DNA of 32,605 bases. Source: Alphaproteobacteria bacterium (GTDB taxonomy: Bacteria; Pseudomonadota; Alphaproteobacteria; Rhodobacterales; Rhodobacteraceae). Under the pieces are notes generated by a model. It did no database searches, was not told the origin of the DNA, and saw nothing but the letters and a program-made list of their open reading frames with translations. The stretch lies in assembly GCA_009908405.1 (NCBI GenBank), contig JAAAPG010000110.1:1-32605 (forward strand), given 5' to 3'. Numbering within the stretch: the stretch's first letter is position 1; each line of letters begins with the position of its first letter. Positions 25,250 through 32,605 of the stretch are shown one piece after another. The position numbers were made by a program, and so were the translations under genes.

Positions 25250-25708
25250 ATGCAGATTGATGACACTGACCGCCGATTGTTGCGCCAGCTTCTGGCTAAC
25301 CCAACGGCGACAACTGCCGACCTTGCCGCCCGCGCGGGCGTGACAGAGGCCACATGCTGGCGCCGCCTTGACCGCCTGCGCGCGCGCGGCATTCTGCGCG
25401 GGCAGCAGGCGGTGATCGACTGGCGCGCCCTGGGCTTCCAGGTCGAGGTCTCGCTCCGCGTCACCCTCGACAAGACCAACCCGCGCGCTTTTGACGAATT
25501 CATCACCCAAGCCCGGCTTGTGCCCGAAGTGCTTGAAATCCAGACCTTCCTGGGCCGCGTGGACCTGCGCCTGAACATCATCGCCCGCGACATGGCGCAT
25601 TACCAGGACATCTACCGCGACCGCATTCTGACCCTGCCGCATATCGCCGATCTTGAAGCGCTGATGCACCTTTCCGACATCAAATCCGACGAAAGCCTGC
25701 CGATATGA
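25250..25708 (+). CDS. Lrp/AsnC family regulator (first of a tandem pair)
   Basis: A 152-aa regulator: N-terminal HTH (DDTDRRLLRQLLANPTATTADLAARAGVTEATCWRRLDRL, residues ~3-45), linker, then the RAM effector/oligomerisation domain (VSLRVTLDKTN..., EVLEIQTFLGRVDLRLNIIARDM, residues ~65-140). No clear ribosome site precedes the ATG; an inverted repeat ends six bases before it. Divergent from ilvC, so it probably senses a branched-chain amino acid or precursor and acts on ilvC. The effector is inferred, not seen. Confidence 0.9.
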   Translation: MQIDDTDRRLLRQLLANPTATTADLAARAGVTEATCWRRLDRLRARGILRGQQAVIDWRALGFQVEVSLRVTLDKTNPRAFDEFITQARLVPEVLEIQTFLGRVDLRLNIIARDMAHYQDIYRDRILTLPHIADLEALMHLSDIKSDESLPI

Positions 25709-25742
25709 TCTGCATCCTTGCCCATTCAAAAGGGCCAGAGGC

Positions 25743-26198
25743 ATGATCGCGCTCGACGATCTTGACCGCCAGATGCTGCGCATGCTGGCCAAAGACGCCA
25801 CCCTCTCGGCAGGGGCGCTGGGCCGCAGCTTGGGCCTCAGCCAGCCCGCCGCATGGCGCAGGCTCAAACGGTTGCGCGACGCGGGCGCCATCGCGCGCCA
25901 CCGGCTGGATATGGATCTGCCCGCGCTTGGCTTCGGCGTGACCGTGTTCCTTGGCATCACGCTTGCGACCAAGGGCCGCGTCAGCCTTGCAGATTTCGAA
26001 CGTGCGGTCGCCGCCATCCCAGAGGTGCAGACCGTGCAGCATGTGCTTGGCCTGTATGAATATCGCCTGCGCGTCGTGGCCCGCGACCTGTCGGATTTCG
26101 AGCGCGTCCTGCGCCGCCGTATCATGACCTTGCCGGGTGTCGGGGCGGTCGATGCGAATGTGCTTCTGTCCGAAGAACGGCTGCCCGGTCCACTATAG
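25743..26198 (+). CDS. Lrp/AsnC family regulator (second of a tandem pair)
   Basis: A 151-aa paralogue of the gene 34 bp upstream, with the same layout: HTH (LDDLDRQMLRMLAKDATLSAGALGRSLGLSQPAAWRRLKRL) and RAM domain (GVTVFLGITLATK..., EVQTVQHVLGLYEYRLRVVARDL). Both end with a similar DA/EA-x-x-L-S acidic tail (S-E-E-R-L-P). AGAGG precedes the ATG. Adjacent paralogues of equal size suggest hetero-oligomers or divided effector sensing. Sequence identity between the two is moderate, so the duplication is old. Confidence 0.9.
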   Translation: MIALDDLDRQMLRMLAKDATLSAGALGRSLGLSQPAAWRRLKRLRDAGAIARHRLDMDLPALGFGVTVFLGITLATKGRVSLADFERAVAAIPEVQTVQHVLGLYEYRLRVVARDLSDFERVLRRRIMTLPGVGAVDANVLLSEERLPGPL

Positions 26199-26237
26199 CC
26201 GATTGACCAAACCGTCCCCTTCGGGCATGACGCGGCC

Positions 26238-26576
26238 ATGCTGATCTACAAGATATTCCGCCGTTCTGAATGGGACGACCTGAAAGCGCAGGGTGAAACC
26301 TTCGGTGCGCCCATCGATCTGGCCGATGGCTACATCCATTTCTCGACCGCCGCGCAGGTGATGGAAACCGCCGCCAAGCATTTCGCGGGTCAAAGCGACC
26401 TTGTTCTGGTCGCGGTCGATCCCGACCAATTGGGCGCGGCGCTGAAATGGGAGGTTTCGCGCGGGGGTGCACTTTTTCCACATCTTTACCGTGCCTTAAC
26501 CATGGCCGATGTCGTCTGGGACACGTCGCTGCCCTTGGGTGCCAGCGGCCATATCTTCCCCGAGGGGCTGGTATGA
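26238..26576 (+). CDS. DUF952 family protein
   Basis: A 112-aa protein with DUF952 marks: [18 protein letters not shown] at the N-terminus, then [19 protein letters not shown] (the conserved D-G-Y-I-H-F-S-T), [28 protein letters not shown] (the F-P-H-L-Y block) and a final GHIFPE. The fold is reported to resemble ADP-ribosyltransferase-like proteins, but activity is not established. Its stop overlaps the pyrD start by ATGA, so the two are coupled; I recall the same pairing in related genomes. Confidence 0.9.
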   Translation: MLIYKIFRRSEWDDLKAQGETFGAPIDLADGYIHFSTAAQVMETAAKHFAGQSDLVLVAVDPDQLGAALKWEVSRGGALFPHLYRALTMADVVWDTSLPLGASGHIFPEGLV

Positions 26577-27631
26577 GCCTGCTTGAGCGCGCGGGCCTTG
26601 CCGCCCTGCGCAGCTTCGACCCCGAAACCGCGCATGGCTTTGCCATTCAGGCGCTGAGCTTGGGGCTTGCCCCGTTGCCGCGCCCTGTCATCTCGTCCCG
26701 CCTGCACACTCAGCTTGCCGGGTTGGATCTGCCCAACCCGGTGGGTTTGGCAGCGGGGTTCGACAAGAACGCCGAGGCGCTCGGCGGCCTTGCCCGCGCG
26801 GGGTTCGGCTTTGTGGAGGTGGGTGCCGCCACACCCCGCCCGCAAGACGGCAATCCGCGCCCGCGTCTGTACCGCTTGCCGCAGGATCAGGCCGTCATCA
26901 ACCGCTTCGGGTTCAACAACCAGGGCGCGCAAGCGATTGCAGCGCGTCTGGAAAAACGCCCGGCCGGCATCGTGCTGGGTCTGAACCTTGGTGCCAACAA
27001 GGACAGCGCCGACCGTGCGGGCGATTTCGCCCAAGTGTTGCGCATGTGCGGCGCGCATGTCGATTTCGCCACTGTCAATGTGTCCTCGCCCAACACCGAG
27101 AAACTGCGCGATTTGCAAGGGGCCGACGCCCTCACGGCCTTGTTGCAAGGCGTGCTGCAAGCCCGTGCGGACCTGGCGCGCCGGGTCCCGATCTTCCTGA
27201 AAATCGCCCCCGACCTGAACTCGCAGGAACTGGCTGACATCGCCGGGGTTGCCACGCAAACCGGTGTCGACGCGATCATTGCCACCAACACCACGCTGGC
27301 GCGCAAAGGTTTAAAAAGTGCAAGTGCAGACGAAAAAGGCGGCCTATCCGGCCAGCCATTGTTCGAAATGTCCACGCGCGTTCTGGCGCAACTCTCGTAT
27401 CTGACCGACGGGAAAATCCCGCTCATCGGGGTTGGCGGCGTCGGCAGTGCGGACCAAGCCTATGCCAAACTCCGCGCCGGGGCCTCTGCCGTGCAGCTTT
27501 ATTCCGCGCTTGTTTATGAAGGACTGTCGCTTGTCCCCCGCCTGAACCGGGGCCTGATAGACCTGATGGACCGTGACGGCTACGCAAACGTGACACAGAT
27601 CACCGGCACCGGCCGCGCAGACTGGCTTTGA
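26573..27631 (+). CDS. pyrD: Quinone-dependent dihydroorotate dehydrogenase (class 2)
   Basis: A 352-aa FMN enzyme oxidising dihydroorotate to orotate with electrons to membrane quinone (pyrimidine synthesis). The N-terminal ~40 residues ([26 protein letters not shown]) form the amphipathic membrane/quinone helix specific to class 2. Barrel motifs: [68 protein letters not shown] with the catalytic Ser, [26 protein letters not shown] and [16 protein letters not shown]. Start by ATGA overlap with DUF952. A hairpin and repeat lie just past its stop. Confidence 0.97.
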   Translation: MSLLERAGLAALRSFDPETAHGFAIQALSLGLAPLPRPVISSRLHTQLAGLDLPNPVGLAAGFDKNAEALGGLARAGFGFVEVGAATPRPQDGNPRPRLYRLPQDQAVINRFGFNNQGAQAIAARLEKRPAGIVLGLNLGANKDSADRAGDFAQVLRMCGAHVDFATVNVSSPNTEKLRDLQGADALTALLQGVLQARADLARRVPIFLKIAPDLNSQELADIAGVATQTGVDAIIATNTTLARKGLKSASADEKGGLSGQPLFEMSTRVLAQLSYLTDGKIPLIGVGGVGSADQAYAKLRAGASAVQLYSALVYEGLSLVPRLNRGLIDLMDRDGYANVTQITGTGRADWL

Positions 27632-27632
27632 C

Positions 27633-27701
27633 CTTTTCATCTTTGTAAAAATATCCTGGGGTGAATGGGGCGCGCAGCGGCCCAGAGGGGCAAAGCCCCT
27701 C
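27633..27701 (-). repeat. Terminator-like hairpin plus Rhodobacterales-type intergenic repeat
   Basis: The hairpin GAGGGGC-AAA-GCCCCTC (27685-27701) overlaps the MATE stop. Read on the minus strand, it is followed by a GC-rich stretch and then GGATATTTTTACAAAGATGA (down to ~27638) continuing AAAAG. The layout 'hairpin, then GGA(G)TATTT-N4/5-AAGATGA' matches the one at 32521-32565 and resembles a motif I recall downstream of many genes in Rhodobacteraceae. It probably terminates MATE transcription and, on the other strand, pyrD. Confidence 0.5.
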
Positions 27702-29013
27702 AAACGCCTTTGGCCACCCGGCGTTCCAGCCGCGGATATAGCGCGCCGAGGAACACGGCGCGCAAGATGTTCAGCAAGATCAGCGCCGACCACAGCGCCG
27801 GGTTACCATAGCCCGGCACAAAGGCCCAGATCACGGCCGCATAGATCGCCACGGCCAGAACCACCGTGTTGCGCATCTCGCGCGTGCCGGTGGCGCCTAT
27901 GAAAATGCCATCCAGCATATAGGCCGCGCAGCTTGCAAGGGCCAAGGCCGCGACAAAGGGCAGGTAGGCGGTCGCGGCGGCTTGCACGTCCGGGTCCCGT
28001 GCCATCATCGCGATCACGCTTGGCCCGCCCAGCAGAAAGGCCAGCGCCAGCGCCCCGGCCAGCCCAAGGGCCCAGACCCCCGCGCGCAGCCCCGCGCGGC
28101 GCATATCCGCCACCGCGCGCGCGCCCACGGCTTGCCCGACAAGGGCCTCTGCGGCAAAGGCGAACCCGTCCAGCGCATGGGCGATGATCATCAGGAATTG
28201 CCACAGGATCTGGTTGGCCGCCAGCGCCACGTCGCCGAAGCCGGCAGAGGTGAACAGGAACCCCGTCATCGCGCCTTGCAGCGCGACCGAGCGCAGCATG
28301 ATATCGGAATTGACAGACCACATGCGTTTCAGCCGCGCGCGGTCGAAGACGCGCGGCCAGTCGCGCCATTGGTTGCCCGAAAATGCCGCGCGACACAGCC
28401 ACAGCCCAAGCGCCAGCGCCGTCAGTTCCGCGATCAGGGTCGCTGTCGCCACACCCGGCACGCCCCAGCCCAGGCCGATCACGAACCACAGCGACAGCAC
28501 CACGTTCAGCCCGCTCAGCCACAATTGCAGCGCCAGCACGCTGCGGGTGCGTTCGGTCGCGATCAGCCAGCCGTTCAGCGCGTATAGCGCGATGGTCGCG
28601 GGCGCGCCCCAGATGCGGATGGCCAGGTAATCGCGGGCCAGTGCCTCGACCGTGGCGCTTGCGGGGGCGATCAGGAAGGCCGCCTCCATCAACGCCACTT
28701 GCCCCAGCACCATGACCAGCCCCGCGCTTAGCCCGATCATGACCCCGCGCATCAGGATGGCGCCGCTTTCGGCCAGATCTCCCGCCCCGGTGGCTTGCGC
28801 CACAAGCCCGGTCGTGCCCATGCGCAAGAAACCGAACACCCAATAGACCGAGGTCAGGATCACCGCGCCCAGGCCCACGGCCCCGATGGGCGCGGCTTCG
28901 CCCATCTGACCGATTATGCCGGTATCGACCGCGCCCAGCAGCGGCACGGCGATATTGGCCAGCAATATGGGGGTGGCAATGCGCAGGATGCGCCGGTCAG
29001 TGATCGGTTGCAT
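27700..29013 (-). CDS. MATE family efflux transporter
   Basis: A 437-aa polytopic inner-membrane protein with about 12 hydrophobic segments in two halves. It starts ITDRRILRIATPILLANIAVPLLGAVDTGIIGQMG, the N-terminal MATE block (A-x-P-x-x-x-x-x-x-x-x-x-x-x-D-T-x-x-x-G). These proteins export cationic drugs or metabolites with H+ or Na+; the DinF-like branch is likely from overall form. The start overlaps the end of the upstream thioesterase gene by 17 bp. Substrate not known. Confidence 0.92.
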   Translation of the reverse strand: MQPITDRRILRIATPILLANIAVPLLGAVDTGIIGQMGEAAPIGAVGLGAVILTSVYWVFGFLRMGTTGLVAQATGAGDLAESGAILMRGVMIGLSAGLVMVLGQVALMEAAFLIAPASATVEALARDYLAIRIWGAPATIALYALNGWLIATERTRSVLALQLWLSGLNVVLSLWFVIGLGWGVPGVATATLIAELTALALGLWLCRAAFSGNQWRDWPRVFDRARLKRMWSVNSDIMLRSVALQGAMTGFLFTSAGFGDVALAANQILWQFLMIIAHALDGFAFAAEALVGQAVGARAVADMRRAGLRAGVWALGLAGALALAFLLGGPSVIAMMARDPDVQAAATAYLPFVAALALASCAAYMLDGIFIGATGTREMRNTVVLAVAIYAAVIWAFVPGYGNPALWSALILLNILRAVFLGALYPRLERRVAKGV

Positions 29014-29512
29014 CGCGGCCCGTCTGCGGCATCAGGAAATGCCCCGTCGCCTGCGCGAACAGCCGCGCGCGATTGTCCTGCCACGCTTCCACATGCACGC
29101 TGGCATAACGGCGGCCAGAGCGGTTGACGCGGGCGCGTGCATAGCCATCGCGCGGCAGGCCCGAGCGCAGGAAATCCACCGTGAAATCAATGGTTTTCGG
29201 CAGGCGCGGCAGGTTTTGCGCCATCTCCTCGGGGGTGATGCGCCCGGCTTCCAGATCGGGCCAGACGGTCGCCCAGCTCAGCTCTATTATGGCCGCCACT
29301 TCCAGAAAGGACGCGATCACGCCACCATGGATAGCAGGCAGCAGCGGGTTGCCGATCAGCTTGTCGTCATGGGGCAGGATGGCGGTCAGCTCGTCGCCAT
29401 GGCGTTCGAAATAGATGCCAAGAAATTGCGCATAGGGCACGGCGCCCACAAGGCTGGCCAGCGCCCGGTCGCGACGTTGCTTGACGGCCTGGACGGGTTC
29501 GGGCGTGGTCAT
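28997..29512 (-). CDS. Hotdog-fold thioesterase, PaaI type (171 aa)
   Basis: A 171-aa acyl-CoA thioesterase-like protein. N-terminal YAQFLGIYFERHGDELTAILP, then LPAIHGGVIASFLEVAA, the PaaI/4HBT HGG motif with a Glu (not the more usual Asp) five to eight residues on, and KTIDFTVDFLRSGLPRDGYARARVNRSGRRYASVHVEAW. The central insert (WPDLEAGRITPEEMAQNLPRLP) is longer than in its neighbour. It overlaps both flanking genes (4 bp and 17 bp). Likely clears stalled acyl-CoA species; substrate unknown. Confidence 0.85.
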   Translation of the reverse strand: MTTPEPVQAVKQRRDRALASLVGAVPYAQFLGIYFERHGDELTAILPHDDKLIGNPLLPAIHGGVIASFLEVAAIIELSWATVWPDLEAGRITPEEMAQNLPRLPKTIDFTVDFLRSGLPRDGYARARVNRSGRRYASVHVEAWQDNRARLFAQATGHFLMPQTGRDATDH

Positions 29513-29919
29513 GGCGTGGCGTCCTTCGCGGCAAAGGTGAAGGCCCCGGTGGCGCTGGCCAACGGCGTGTCGCCCCCGTCATGTGCCGTGGCGCGCACGA
29601 AAGCCACGTTGCGCGTGACATGGTAGCACTCGGCCTTTGCCACAAGCCGCGCGCCCGGTGTCGCCGCGCGCATGTAGTCGATGCGCAGGTCAATGGTTGC
29701 GGTGGTCGTGGCACCGGGCACGGACAGCACGGCCGCGCCCCCGCAAGTGTCCATCAGCGCCGAGACCGCGCCGCCATGGATAACGCCCGTCGCCGGGTCG
29801 CCGACGAAACGCGCGTCCCACGGCATGGAAATTTCGGCGTGCCCGTCACCCAGATCGTCCAGCCGCATGGCCAGCGCCTGTGCAAAGGGCAGCGCGTTAA
29901 TGAAGTTTTGGGCATTCAT
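29509..29919 (-). CDS. Hotdog-fold thioesterase, PaaI type (136 aa)
   Basis: A 136-aa hotdog protein of standard PaaI length. It has LPFAQALAMRLDDLGDGHAEISMPW, TGVIHGGAVSALMDTCGG (the HGG plus catalytic Asp in L-M-D) and TIDLRIDYMRAATPGARLVAKAE. First gene of the minus-strand unit with the second thioesterase and MATE; divergent from the MerR gene across 164 bp that hold a TTTACGTAAA palindrome, so it is probably under that regulator. Confidence 0.9.
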   Translation of the reverse strand: MNAQNFINALPFAQALAMRLDDLGDGHAEISMPWDARFVGDPATGVIHGGAVSALMDTCGGAAVLSVPGATTTATIDLRIDYMRAATPGARLVAKAECYHVTRNVAFVRATAHDGGDTPLASATGAFTFAAKDATP

Positions 29920-29984
29920 GGCGCAGGCTCCAACAGTGCAGACCTATCTGCACGCGCCGGGCGGGCAAAGGCAAGGGGTGGTGG

Positions 29985-30017
29985 TTGACGCGACGTTGTT
30001 CTTTACGTAAACGTCAA
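29985..30017. promoter_or_regulatory. Candidate MerR-type operator in divergent promoter region
   Basis: TTTACGTAAA (30002-30011) is a perfect 10-bp palindrome that continues into CGTCAA (30012-30017). A TTGACG at 29985-29990 is its inverted mate, giving an outer dyad TTGACG ... CGTCAA of 33 bp. TTGACG also serves as a possible -35. It lies midway between the thioesterase start (29919) and the MerR start (30084). LiuR-type MerR regulators of acyl-CoA catabolism are reported to bind TTTACGT/ACGTAAA-like dyads, so an autoregulated operator is likely. Confidence 0.5.
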
Positions 30018-30083
30018 CTTATGATGTGCTGTAACAAGGAAAGGTTGCAGAGCGTAGTTCCTAGCATGAGTGGGGTTCGTCAC

Positions 30084-30482
30084 ATGCCTGAAGAGTTCAA
30101 GACCATTCGCCAGATGTGCGCCGATTTCGGGGTCACGCCGCGCACCCTGCGTTTTTACGAGGCCAAGGAACTGCTGTTCCCGCAGCGCGACGGGCAGCAC
30201 CGGCTGTTCACCCGGCGCGACCAGGCCCGGCTGAAGCTGATCCTGCGCGGCAAGCGGTTCGGGTTCAGTCTGGAACAGATACGCCAGCTTCTGGAAATGT
30301 ATGACCGCGACGACAGCGAGTTGAAGCAACTGCGCAAGACCTACGCCATCGCGCAAGAACGACTGGCCGATATGGAACGCCAGCGCGCCGAGCTGACCGA
30401 TGCGATTTCCGAGTTGCAACAAGACCTTGCCTGGGCGGACGACGTGCTGTCCCAGGCCGACCGGCCGCGCGCCGCCGAATAA
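30084..30482 (+). CDS. MerR family transcriptional regulator (LiuR-like)
   Basis: A 132-aa regulator: winged HTH ([69 protein letters not shown], residues ~4-70) and a C-terminal coiled coil (residues ~85-125). No metal-binding cysteines at the C-terminus, unlike MerR/CueR/SoxR. This form, next to an acyl-CoA dehydrogenase and thioesterases, fits regulators of fatty-acid or branched-chain amino-acid breakdown. Start: ATG 30084 has GGGG at fair spacing; ATG 30066 is also possible. Confidence 0.87.
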   Translation: MPEEFKTIRQMCADFGVTPRTLRFYEAKELLFPQRDGQHRLFTRRDQARLKLILRGKRFGFSLEQIRQLLEMYDRDDSELKQLRKTYAIAQERLADMERQRAELTDAISELQQDLAWADDVLSQADRPRAAE

Positions 30483-30504
30483 AAGCGCCCATTGGGAGAG
30501 AGAG

Positions 30505-32277
30505 ATGCCAAGCTACACCGCCCCCGTGAAGGACATGCAATTCGTGCTGCACGATGTGCTCAATATCGGCGCAAGCGATATTCCGGGCTACGAGGATCTG
30601 GATCGCGACACCACCGGCGCGATCCTGGAAGAGGCGGCGAAGCTGGCCGAAGCTGCGCTTGCCCCGACCAACGCCACCGGCGACCGCGAAGGCTGCCGCT
30701 TGGAAAACGGTGTCGTACGCACGCCCACCGGCTTTGCCGAAGCGTTCGAGCAGGTCAAACAGGGCGGCTGGAACGGGCTGGACCTGCCGGAAGAATTCGG
30801 CGGGCAGAACCTGCCCTATGTCATGAACTCGGCCACGGGCGAGTTTTTCGTGTCCGCCAACATGGCGCTGAACATGTACCAGGGCCTGACCCACGGTGCG
30901 ATTTCCGCCATTCTGGCGCACGGGTCCGACGCACAAAAAGCGCAATACCTGCCCAAGATGGTCTCGCTGGACTGGACCGGCACGATGAACCTGACGGAAC
31001 CGCATTGCGGCACCGATCTGGGCCTGATCCGCACCAAGGCGGAACCGCAGGACGATGGCAGCTATGCCATTACCGGGCAGAAGATTTTCATCTCTGCCGG
31101 TGAGCATGACATGGCCGAGAACATCATCCACTTGGTTCTTGCCAAGGCACCGGGCGGCGGCGACGGCACCAAGGGCATTTCCCTGTTTATCGTGCCGAAA
31201 TTCATCGTGAACGACGATGGCGGCCTGGGCGCGCGCAACGGCGTCAGCGTCGGCAGCATCGAAGATAAAATGGGGATTCACGGCAACGCCACCTGCGTCA
31301 TGAATTACGATGGCGCGACCGGCTACCTTGTGGGCGATCTGCACAAGGGCATGCGCGCGATGTTCACCATGATGAACGAAGCGCGCCTTGGCGTGGGGCT
31401 GCAAGGCTATGCGCAAGCCGCCGTCGCCTATGAAAACGCCGCCGCCTATGCCAAGGACCGGCTGCAAGGGCGCGATGTGACCGGCGCGAAAAACCCCGAC
31501 GGCCCGGCCGACCCGCTGCTGGTGCACCCCGATATTCGCCGCGTGCTGATGGACCAGAAAAGCTTTGTCGAGGGCGCGCGCGCCTTCACCATGTGGGGCG
31601 CCAGCCTGATCGACCGCGCGCATCGCGCGCAAGATGCCGAGGCCGACGGCCTGATCTCGCTCATGACCCCGGTGCTCAAGGGGTTCCTGACCGACAAGGG
31701 CTTCGACATGTGCGTGCAGGCGCAGCAGGTCTATGGCGGGCATGGCTATATAGAGGAATGGGGCATGTCCCAATTCGCCCGCGACGCGCGCATCGCCATG
31801 ATCTACGAGGGCGCGAATGGCATCCAGGCGCTGGACCTTGTGGGGCGCAAGCTGGCGCAGGATGGCGGCAAGCATGTCATGGCCTTCTTCGCGCTGGTCA
31901 AGGAAGAGGTCGCGGGCAGCGATGACCCACGCCTGGCCGACCTGCGCGACGCGCTGAAGGCCGCGTCGAAGGATATGCAGGCGGCGGGCATGTTCTTCAT
32001 GGAGAACGGGATGAAGAACCCCGATGACGCGCTGGCGGGCTCGACCGACTTCATGCATCTGTTCGGCCATGTCTGCCTTGGGCTGATGTGGCTGCGCATG
32101 GCGCGTGCGGCCTACGCGGCGCTGGATGGCAACACATCAGACCCGGCATTTCACGAGGCGAAACTGGCGACCGCGCGCTACTACATGGCGCGTCACCTGC
32201 CCGCCACGGCGCTGCACCTTGCGCGCATCCGCTCGGGTGGCGCACCCGTGATGGCCCTGGCCGAAGCCGATTTCTGA
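30505..32277 (+). CDS. Acyl-CoA dehydrogenase (590 aa, C-terminally extended FadE/DmdC type)
   Basis: An FAD enzyme oxidising acyl-CoA to trans-2-enoyl-CoA. It is longer than the classic ~390-aa type: N-terminal [17 protein letters not shown], helical domain, middle beta domain ([36 protein letters not shown]), and helical C-domain with [38 protein letters not shown], where Glu of Y-E-G-A-N-G-I-Q is the catalytic base. A further C-terminal ACDH_C-like domain (~residues 470-590) follows. This architecture is shared by DmdC (methylmercaptopropionyl-CoA dehydrogenase) and long-chain FadE-like enzymes, so the substrate cannot be fixed. GGGAGAGAGAG precedes the ATG. 22 bp after MerR. Confidence 0.93.
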   Translation: MPSYTAPVKDMQFVLHDVLNIGASDIPGYEDLDRDTTGAILEEAAKLAEAALAPTNATGDREGCRLENGVVRTPTGFAEAFEQVKQGGWNGLDLPEEFGGQNLPYVMNSATGEFFVSANMALNMYQGLTHGAISAILAHGSDAQKAQYLPKMVSLDWTGTMNLTEPHCGTDLGLIRTKAEPQDDGSYAITGQKIFISAGEHDMAENIIHLVLAKAPGGGDGTKGISLFIVPKFIVNDDGGLGARNGVSVGSIEDKMGIHGNATCVMNYDGATGYLVGDLHKGMRAMFTMMNEARLGVGLQGYAQAAVAYENAAAYAKDRLQGRDVTGAKNPDGPADPLLVHPDIRRVLMDQKSFVEGARAFTMWGASLIDRAHRAQDAEADGLISLMTPVLKGFLTDKGFDMCVQAQQVYGGHGYIEEWGMSQFARDARIAMIYEGANGIQALDLVGRKLAQDGGKHVMAFFALVKEEVAGSDDPRLADLRDALKAASKDMQAAGMFFMENGMKNPDDALAGSTDFMHLFGHVCLGLMWLRMARAAYAALDGNTSDPAFHEAKLATARYYMARHLPATALHLARIRSGGAPVMALAEADF

Positions 32278-32288
32278 AAGGACCGAGC

Positions 32289-32501
32289 ATGCCCAAACGC
32301 TTTCGCCTGACCCGCCGCTTCAACGCCGCCATGACCGAGGACGGCTACCGCCGCCTGCGCCGCTTCGCGCAGGAGGCGGGGCTGGACGAGGGCGAGGCGC
32401 TGTCTTTCCTGTTCGAGAATTTCGAATCGGTGACAGACGCGGACAACCTTGGCCACCGGCTGCGGCTGTTCAATTCGGAATTGGAGGCACGCAAGAAGTG
32501 A
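32289..32501 (+). CDS. 70-aa conserved-looking protein, unknown function
   Basis: Starts at ATG 32289 with AAAGGA six bases upstream, 11 bp after the acyl-CoA dehydrogenase stop, so it is cotranscribed. The product is basic at the N-terminus (MPKRFRLTRRFNAAMTEDGYRRLRRFAQEAGL) and acidic after (DEGEALSFLFENFESVTDADNL), predicted helical, ending LEARKK. No known domain seen. Part of the MerR-regulated unit by position. Confidence 0.72.
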   Translation: MPKRFRLTRRFNAAMTEDGYRRLRRFAQEAGLDEGEALSFLFENFESVTDADNLGHRLRLFNSELEARKK

Positions 32502-32520
32502 CAGGCGGGCGGTGCACGCG

Positions 32521-32565
32521 GCGACGCCGGTCGCCTCCGGCGAGGGAGTATTTGGGGCAAGATGA
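32521..32565 (+). repeat. Terminator-like hairpin and intergenic repeat (second copy)
   Basis: CGCCGG (32525-32530) pairs with CCGGCG (32537-32542) around TCGCCT, followed by GGAGTATTTGGGGCAAGATG (32545-32564), the same layout as at 27633-27701. It follows the 70-aa gene by about 20 bp and probably ends the MerR-acyl-CoA dehydrogenase transcript. The remaining ~40 bases to the window end show nothing I can name. Confidence 0.5.
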
Positions 32566-32605
32566 CGGACGATGCGCCCCGCCCCTCGGCTTGTGGCGTC
32601 AGCGG

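Noticed and set aside
30265-32070. 601-codon minus-strand frame opposite the acyl-CoA dehydrogenase
   Set aside because: The plus-strand enzyme has the full catalytic motif; the antisense frame is His/Arg/Gly rich and featureless.

Overview
The window is a high-GC, gene-dense chromosomal segment. It most likely comes from an alphaproteobacterium of the Rhodobacterales (Rhodobacteraceae/Roseobacter type). Evidence: gene order (pyrH-frr-uppS-cdsA-dxr-rseP-bamA-skp-fabZ-lpxA-lpxI-lpxB; aroK-aroB divergent from an xerD operon), use of LpxI rather than LpxH, strong codon bias to G/C, and short intergenic repeats that I recall as common in this family. There are no rRNA or tRNA genes, CRISPR arrays, insertion sequences or phage genes. 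No gene-free stretch exceeds 300 bases; the longest is about 230 bp, upstream of bamA.

Layout. (1) 1-2735: the C-terminal part of a photolyase/cryptochrome-superfamily protein (cut by the window edge), a convergent periplasmic DsrE-like protein, a small DUF2256 zinc-ribbon protein, an intergenic palindromic repeat and an AraC-type regulator. (2) 2871-3767: miaA (tRNA modification), divergent from pyrH. (3) 3872-16065: one long co-directional envelope block: nucleotide supply and ribosome recycling (pyrH, frr), undecaprenyl carrier (uppS), phospholipid precursor (cdsA), isoprenoid precursor (dxr), site-2 protease (rseP), a 51-aa membrane ORF, outer-membrane assembly (bamA, skp), then fabZ-lpxA-lpxI-lpxB for lipid A. 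A rho-independent terminator before bamA splits the block. lpxD is not in it. (4) 16022-18654, minus strand: xerD preceded by a 523-aa secreted protein and a 44-aa membrane peptide, tightly coupled; divergent from aroK-aroB (18801-20452).

(5) 20510-23964: accessory genes: DUF3833 lipoprotein, an 88-aa orphan with a TTG start, cupin, DUF427 and an M24 Xaa-Pro aminopeptidase. (6) 24097-26198: ilvC with a strong terminator, divergent from two tandem Lrp/AsnC regulators, with inverted repeats in the shared AT-rich promoter region. (7) 26238-27631: DUF952-pyrD. (8) 27700-32501: a minus-strand operon of two hotdog thioesterases and a MATE transporter, divergent from a MerR regulator, a 590-aa acyl-CoA dehydrogenase and a 70-aa protein. 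A TTTACGTAAA palindrome between them is a good operator candidate for an acyl-CoA/branched-chain catabolism regulon.

Most of the window is housekeeping. The least explained parts are the divergent photolyase-like protein with its DUF2256/DsrE neighbours, the 44-aa + 523-aa + xerD operon, the tiny membrane ORF between rseP and bamA, and the repeat/operator-like palindromes.
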